Assembly: GCF_902477725.1 (NCBI RefSeq)
Contig: NZ_CABSIF010000005.1
Location: forward strand, 62,001 to 126,000
From: an uncultured Desulfovibrio sp.
GTDB lineage: Bacteria; Desulfobacterota; Desulfovibrionia; Desulfovibrionales; Desulfovibrionaceae
Length of the DNA: 64,000 nt
Direction: 5' to 3'
This document shows, piece after piece, positions 59,448-64,000 of the stretch. Below the pieces are notes generated by a model that saw only the letters and a list, made by a program, of their open reading frames with translations, was not told the DNA's origin and did not search any database. How positions within the stretch are numbered: the stretch's first letter is position 1; the number at the start of each line of letters is the position of its first letter. The position numbers and the translations under genes are program-made.

Positions 59448-59486
59448 AAGCCCGCTAAGCTAACAGCTTGGCGGGCTTTCTGCTTT
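59448..59486 (+). terminator. Terminator after the R2 att core
   Basis: AAGCCCGCTAAGCT pairs with AGCTTGGCGGGCTT around AAC or similar, followed by TCTGCTTTTTAA. A slightly changed version follows R3 at about 62574-62612. Confidence 0.8.
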
Positions 59487-59757
59487 TTAAGGCTCCAGCC
59501 AAGTCCAACTACGCCTTTTGACATACCCCAGTATTGGGGGGGGAGCTCTGGGGGCACGAAGACTAAAGAGCCGGTTGGAAGCCATTTCAATACCCCCAGA
59601 GCGCAAGGCATTGCTGACCGCCTGTTTCTCAACATTTTCCGTCTTCCACCTCTCCGCAGACCGCACCGATACCCCACGGGGGAAGTGCATACCCCAAATT
59701 GCAGGTTCGATACCCCCCATCGTGAGGAATACCCCCACAAAGCGGCGGCGACACCCC

Positions 59758-60212
59758 ATGCCCCTTTCTGGCATCAGCGTTCGCAATGCCAAGCCACAAC
59801 AAAAACCCGCCAAGCTCTTCGATGGTGGCGGCCTCTTCCTCTTTATCGCCCCAACTGGCGGCAAGATGTGGCGGCTAAAATACCGCTTCCAGGGGAAAGA
59901 AAAGCTCTTGGCCTTGGGGGTGTACCCAGACGTGGGCTTGAAAGAGGCCGCAAAAGGCGTGATGAAGCCAGAGAACAGCTTGCCATGGGCAATGACCCCG
60001 GCGAAGTAAAAAAAGAAATCAGGGCCACTGCACGAGCGGCAGAAAAAGAACGGCAAAATACATTTGAAGTTGCCGCGCGAGAATGGTTCGCCTCGTACTC
60101 TCCAGCACTTACCCCGAAACATGCGGCCAAACTTCAGCGTTATACTGGCGGGCTGACTGACAAGCGCACCCGGCAACGTTTCCACCTTGCAACAAAACTA
60201 GAGTTGGTATGC
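59758..60212 (+). pseudogene. Truncated, frameshifted P4-type integrase
   Basis: The N-terminal arm-binding domain of P4-like integrases is clear: MPLSGISVRNAKPQQKPAKL, then GGLFLFIAPTGGKMWRLKY and LALGVYPDVGLKEA. A one-base shift at about 59950 moves the reading to RRDEAREQLAMGNDPGEVKK and EVAAREWFASYSPALTPKHA, after which similarity ends. The whole catalytic domain is missing. It lies right after the R2 core, where an element's integrase is expected, and belongs to a different subfamily from the integrase at 632. No gene is seen between its end and 60391. Confidence 0.88.
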
Positions 60213-60391
60213 TGACGGTTTTGAGATTGCCTGCGACAACGGTACGCGGATGGACGTCATTTTTTGCTCTGTATAGCCGATGACTCCTATTGGTACTGAC
60301 TGATTGGTTAAGCAGAATCGCGAGGTCCGTACCTGTTTGAAGGCAAGCCTTTCAGATGGGCGTTTTTTCTTCAAACCGCCACAGTCCGCTG

Positions 60392-61297
60392 TTACCTCTC
60401 AACTTTCCCTGTCTCAAGAGGCAACGTCGGGTCTGCGGCCCATTCGAACAGCGACGCATCATAAACAGTTGTGTTATCAGCACCCAACAGGTGTAAGGCA
60501 AAAGCAACGCTACAGGCGGCCAAACCTCCTCCACAATATGAAATAGTAGGCCTTAACACGCTCAAACCCGCCTCCGAGAATATTTTCCTGAGGGCCACTG
60601 CGGGCAGAAAAGCCATGGTCTTTGAATCCACCAACGCTTTTGCAGGAACATTGATGCTGCCGGGAATATGCCCTGGTCTTGCATACCGTTGTAACGATCC
60701 GTCAAATATCTCCGGGGCCAACGCATCGATGAGCAAGGCCCGGTTGGTTCGCAAGTTTTTTAGTACCACCTGTTTGTCAACAAAAACTGTAGGAGCCGGT
60801 CGCATGGGGAATTCGGCCTTGCACCAAACGGGCTGCTCCCGTGTGACCCGGCGGTGTTCCATTCTCCACTTCCGCCAACCACCGTTAAGGACCACGGCGT
60901 CGTTAAAGCCGTAGGCATGGAGCATCCACCACAGTCTGGCGGCACAAATGTTGCTCGTGTCATCGTAAAGAACGGCCGTTGTTCCACGCCCCAATCCCAA
61001 TCCCCCCATCACCTGAGAAAACCGTTCTGGCGTTGGCATCATCAGGGGCAGGTCACTATCCGGATCTGAGAGCTCCTCCAGCAAATCCACGTAGGCGCTT
61101 CCAGGAATATGCCCGTTCTGCCAGTTGCTTATTCCTGTTCCCGGTTCTGCGTGAAAGTACGCGCTACAATCGAAAATTCTTAACGTCGGATTATCAATGT
61201 TCGCCTCAAGCCAGTCTGTTTCGATAAGGCTGCCCGATCTGGGATAACCACCAACGTTTGCGCCGCCAACCGTTATTTGCGAGCACATCTTGTGCAT
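60392..61297 (-). CDS. Rhodanese-type sulfurtransferase (SseA-like)
   Basis: This 301-residue tandem-rhodanese protein has an N-terminal inactive domain (SLIETDWLEANIDNPTLRIF, GHIPGSAYVDLLEE, TTAVLYDDTSNICAARLWWM, GFNDAVVLNGGWRKW) and a C-terminal domain with RPGHIPGSINVPAKAL and the active-site Cys in ISYCGGGLAACSVAFAL. It moves sulfur from thiosulfate or 3-mercaptopyruvate to a thiophilic acceptor. The loop CGGGLAA is unlike the CGSGVTA of SseA or the CRKGVTA of rhodanese, so the donor is uncertain. The ATG at 61297 with GTGAGG upstream is preferred over 61339. It is divergent from the LysR gene, which probably regulates it. Confidence 0.88.
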   Translation of the reverse strand: MHKMCSQITVGGANVGGYPRSGSLIETDWLEANIDNPTLRIFDCSAYFHAEPGTGISNWQNGHIPGSAYVDLLEELSDPDSDLPLMMPTPERFSQVMGGLGLGRGTTAVLYDDTSNICAARLWWMLHAYGFNDAVVLNGGWRKWRMEHRRVTREQPVWCKAEFPMRPAPTVFVDKQVVLKNLRTNRALLIDALAPEIFDGSLQRYARPGHIPGSINVPAKALVDSKTMAFLPAVALRKIFSEAGLSVLRPTISYCGGGLAACSVAFALHLLGADNTTVYDASLFEWAADPTLPLETGKVER

Positions 61298-61440
61298 CGT
61301 TTGCCTCACATGTGGCTGATTGTTTATTGTCCCAACCATTTCACTAGCCGAACTGATTAATTAAATGTATTTCACACCTATGAAATCGTTTCCAATGATA
61401 ATTTTCTATTACAACAATCGGCCTGAATGAAGAGTATAAA

Positions 61441-62328
61441 ATGGAACTGCGCGACCTGCGAACATTCGTCACTCTTGCTTCACTGCTTAACTTCAACCAA
61501 ACAGGAAAGGTACTGAATGCAGCGCAATCCACTGTATCTATGCGTATTAAGGCGCTTGAAGACGAACTTGATGTTCGCCTGTTCGAACGGCTGGGACGCA
61601 AGGTTGTTTTGACGGAATCTGGGCTCAAGCTGTTACAGTATGCCAGAAAAATGCTCGAAATAGAGGAGGAAGCCAGGGCTTCTGTCAATGACAATGCCGC
61701 ATCCGGCAACGTGACCATAAAGGTTCCGGAATCTCTGGAATGTCACCGGATGCCCGGCGTTCTGCTTGCGTTTCGGCGCAAGATCCCAACAAGCAGAGTT
61801 CGCATTCTTCCTTGTATCGCGGGTAACGTGGCCGAAGATTTGCGCCGGGGGGTGACGGATTTGGCCTTTGTGTTTGCCTACGAGCCGTCTGCACGGGATA
61901 TTAATGCGGCATTTTTGGGCACGGATGAGCTTGTGGCCGTGGCTGCACCGGAGCATCCGTTGGCGGGCATGAATATGGTAGGACCGGCAGACATCCTGAA
62001 GCATAGCCTCCTGCTGGCGGCTTCGGATTGTAGCTATCGCCGAACATTTGAAATTTTTTTGTCGGAAACAGCCAACCTGCCCCAACCGTCAGTGGAATGC
62101 GACTGCGTCGCCGCAGCGATCAGTATGGTTCGCGCTGGTCTTGGCTTGACCATACTTCCAGAAATGGCTGTGCGTGATCACATCGCAGCGGGTGCGTTGC
62201 GGCGGCTGCCGTTGATTGGCGGACCTTTTGAAACTGGCGTATTCATGCTGTGGCACAAAGATAAATGGCTTTCCCCGTGCTTGCGGGATTTTATGGCCGT
62301 GTGCCGCGAGCACCTGATGCGGGGGTAG
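61441..62328 (+). CDS. LysR-family transcriptional regulator
   Basis: This is a 295-residue regulator. The N-terminal winged helix-turn-helix reads MELRDLRTFVTLASLLNFNQ, then VLNAAQSTVSMRIKALEDEL and LFERLGRKVVLTESG, followed by a linker helix and a periplasmic-binding-like sensor domain (GVTDLAFVFAYEPS, VECDCVAAAISMVRAGLGLT, LPEMAVRDHI). It is divergent from the sulfurtransferase; the 140-base AT-rich gap (61298-61440) should hold both promoters and the LysR site. It sits just left of R3, whose sequence begins 18 bases after the stop. Confidence 0.9.
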   Translation: MELRDLRTFVTLASLLNFNQTGKVLNAAQSTVSMRIKALEDELDVRLFERLGRKVVLTESGLKLLQYARKMLEIEEEARASVNDNAASGNVTIKVPESLECHRMPGVLLAFRRKIPTSRVRILPCIAGNVAEDLRRGVTDLAFVFAYEPSARDINAAFLGTDELVAVAAPEHPLAGMNMVGPADILKHSLLLAASDCSYRRTFEIFLSETANLPQPSVECDCVAAAISMVRAGLGLTILPEMAVRDHIAAGALRRLPLIGGPFETGVFMLWHKDKWLSPCLRDFMAVCREHLMRG

Positions 62329-62346
62329 ATCAAGTTCCTGCAGCAA

Positions 62347-62614
62347 AGCCGCAAAGACCATTGGGGATGAATTTGAGGGATTAGCAGAGTGTGTTCGACC
62401 TCATTATGCCGTTGGATTTTAACGTAAGTCACAGCTACTCTGGGGTCATAAACGGGGTCACAAGCCTTCGTGAACAAAAAATAAATTACAACAATTTCAT
62501 ACTTTTGAAATTCCAAATATCAAATTGTGCCTATTCTCCCCTTCACCATCTTGAACTCCAAGAGAGTTCAAAGAAGCCCGCCAAGCTGCTAGCTTAGCGG
62601 GCTTTCTGCTTTAT
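62347..62614 (+). repeat. R3: long direct repeat with diverged att core
   Basis: It matches R2 over about 270 bases, from GCCGCAAAGACCATTGG to GCGGGCTTTCTGCTTT. It keeps the GGGGTCA(T/C)AA pair (62442-62464) and the trailing terminator, but the core is mutated (ATTCTCCCCTTCACCAT). It marks the right border of the unit with the sulfurtransferase and LysR genes. Confidence 0.85.
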
Positions 62615-62997
62615 AGGCACGTGGGGTAATTCGCTTAGTATTTTGACCTCTGCCCAAAGACGAGGTTAAGCATTCTTGCCTTTTCCTGGCCTTAAACCTT
62701 GAAAACGCACGGCTTGCTGCCCATCCGATTGTTAACTCGCTCAAGATAATTAACAATTTCTCTACAGGGATTCGCTGCTTTTCTTTGGTTGGAAATAAAA
62801 ATTGCTCTGTGGGCATACCGGCTTAGCCCGGCATGCCTTTTTTTGAGCCGTTGCTCCGCCGTTGAGGTAACGAGGGGGGAGCGGCAGCCGCCAAATTCCC
62901 CTGACAGACATGACGCCCCGGACAACCATCACTACCAAAGCGTGCTAAACTAGCTTTTTGGAAGCAACGGTCGCCTAAAAATTTTTTGAAAGATCAT
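62615..62997. other. Gene-free interval right of R3
   Basis: No gene is supported. The only ordered feature is the terminator at 62812-62844. Confidence 0.5.
62812..62844 (+). terminator. Rho-independent terminator
   Basis: GGCAT-A-CCGG pairs with CCGG-C-ATGCC around a five- to six-base loop, followed by seven T. No intact plus-strand gene precedes it, so its gene may have been lost when the island formed. Confidence 0.8.
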
Positions 62998-63115
62998 CCC
63001 ACCGAATGACGATATCCAGCGCCTGTTCTACAACCAGCCTTTCCAACCTTGCCTTTTCTTGCTCAAGCAGACGAGTCCGTTTGGCGTCAAAATAACCGGC
63101 CAGTATCTACACGCC
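62998..63115 (-). pseudogene. Fragment of an IS3-family OrfA transposase
   Basis: On the minus strand a short open segment reads LAGYFDAKRTRLLEQEKARL followed by ERLVVEQALDI. This matches the leucine-zipper region of IS3 OrfA proteins (LEQENARLKRLVAEQALD). The flanking helix-turn-helix and the OrfB part are absent. It is a small relic, and no inverted repeats are visible. Confidence 0.6.
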
Positions 63116-63709
63116 AGCAGCTGACGTCTTCATCCAAGTAGTTTTTGAAAAGAATGAAGAAATTTCATTCTTCAGACTGCAATGACTCATATATTGTAAA
63201 AAAATAATTAATATTATGTTAAAAATACAATTCAATTTTTATTTCACATGACACCATAAGTCACATGATATAGCACTTTACATTTACAGCGCATGTTACA
63301 GTAGCTATAACATATCAATTTACTACATCACGCCCTTATCGCACAACTCATCTGACTAAAAAGCACATACTAACACGACTTGCGATAAATGTTATCGCTC
63401 CTCATATTTTACTGAATACCATCACTACCCGAGCAGCATTTTCATTAAAAACATCAATTTATGTAATTTAATTGCAATTAAGTAACAAAACTAAGATGTT
63501 AGATATTAAATCATTTTTATCCAACAACCATAAACATAAATTCAACTACTTAATCATCACGCAAGGCATAGCAAAACACATAAACAAAATAAAAATAATT
63601 TCTAAAATTACAACAACAATAAATATCACAAACTAGATTTAATTATTTTAATAGTTTCATAAAATACGAACAAATACAAAAATATTTTACAACACATAAA
63701 AGGAGTTAC
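63116..63709. other. Very AT-rich non-coding region
   Basis: About 600 bases rich in A/T (runs such as AAAAAATAATTAATATTATG) with no supported gene. It probably holds the promoter of the gene at 63710 and may be a silenced, horizontally acquired stretch. Confidence 0.6.
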
Positions 63710-64000
63710 ATGTTTATATCAACAAAAATCAATAGCAACACATCACACACTGGCAGTTATAATATTTTCTACACAGCACAAGATACCAAAACCATCATAA
63801 AAGTTACTTGTTGTATAAAGTTGAACGGAATTCTTAGAGATGTGACATGCCATGGATATCTCAGCGAGGCCATTGGCCGCGAAGCAAAGCTAAGAGTTGT
63901 TGAGCAAACGGTTATCGCGCGGCCATGTAAATTATATGCCAACGAATTTGAATACTTTTTCTGCCTTGACAAAAACTTCCCCCAAAGAGTGCGCCACGGC
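63710..64000 (+). CDS. Hypothetical protein, 5' part only (runs off the window)
   Basis: An ATG at 63710 with AAAGGAG about six bases upstream opens a frame with no stop to the end of the window (97 codons). It reads MFISTKINSNTSHTGSYNIF, later IIKVTCCIKLNGILRDVTCH and EQTVIARPCKLYANEFEYFF. There is no signal peptide or clear domain. The strong ribosome site and uninterrupted frame in AT-rich DNA support a real gene. I do not recognise the family. Confidence 0.7.
   Translation, partial: MFISTKINSNTSHTGSYNIFYTAQDTKTIIKVTCCIKLNGILRDVTCHGYLSEAIGREAKLRVVEQTVIARPCKLYANEFEYFFCLDKNFPQRVRHG

Larger units (their letters stand above)
59219..59486 (+). repeat. R2: long direct repeat with intact att core
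   Basis: About 270 bases match R3 (62347-62614) and the inner part matches R1. It contains the companion-ORF end, the GGGGTCACAA pair (59313-59335), the exact 22-base tRNA core (59402-59423) and a terminator (59448-59486). R2 is the only downstream copy with a full core, so recombination with 490-511 could in principle still release everything between. Confidence 0.85.

Overview
The window reads as a chromosomal stretch of a sulfite- or sulfate-reducing Desulfovibrionaceae-type bacterium (Desulfovibrio/Bilophila-like). This is inferred from a taurine:pyruvate aminotransferase plus sulfoacetaldehyde acetyltransferase cluster, a proton-translocating transhydrogenase, heavy use of sigma-54 enhancer-binding regulators, and moderate GC with AT-rich accessory patches. 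No 16S or core marker gene is present, so the genus is a guess.

Layout. (1) 424-510 is an intact tRNA-Leu(CAG) whose 3' end is an integration site. (2) 632-28520 is a first accessory element: a tyrosine integrase, orphan genes, an inovirus Gp2-like replication protein, a small regulator/lipoprotein/membrane-protein block, a three-gene SNF2 helicase / type III-like methyltransferase / type III-like restriction operon, then a recombination module (ERF annealing protein and Cas4-like nuclease) followed by a CobS-like AAA / DUF3150 / VWA module with a toxin-antitoxin pair between them. It ends in an att-like repeat (R1). (3) 29195-42391 is a glucarate/galactarate catabolic locus: two glucarate dehydratases, galactarate dehydratase, a DapA-family lyase, tartronate semialdehyde reductase, glycerate kinase, an MFS transporter, pyruvate kinase and a PrpR-like sigma-54 activator. 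A P-type ATPase follows. (4) 46674-58342 is a taurine locus: an APC permease, Xsc, a sigma-54 activator, Tpa and a transhydrogenase operon whose beta subunit carries three tandem NADP-binding domains. (5) 59219-62614 is a third unit between two long direct repeats (R2, R3): a broken P4-type integrase, a rhodanese-like sulfurtransferase and a divergent LysR regulator. (6) 62615-64000 holds an IS3 relic, AT-rich DNA and a gene running off the end.

How it fits together. The tRNA 3' end recurs exactly (22 bp) at 59402-59423 and in decayed form at 28507-28520 and about 62527-62546. Each of these copies is preceded by the same paired 'GGGGTCACAA' repeats that also sit at the integrase start, which I read as integrase arm sites. 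Decayed copies of the 3' end of the VWA gene and its 35-residue companion ORF lie at 45936-46226 and 58960-59255. The simplest reading is serial accretion of related tRNA-Leu elements, with the glucarate and taurine loci lying between their remains. The two catabolic loci each have their own sigma-54 activator and recognisable -24/-12 promoters.

The most unusual items are the triple-domain PntB, the SNF2/Mod/Res operon with a compositionally foreign centre in mod, and the conserved AAA/DUF3150/VWA/mini-ORF module.
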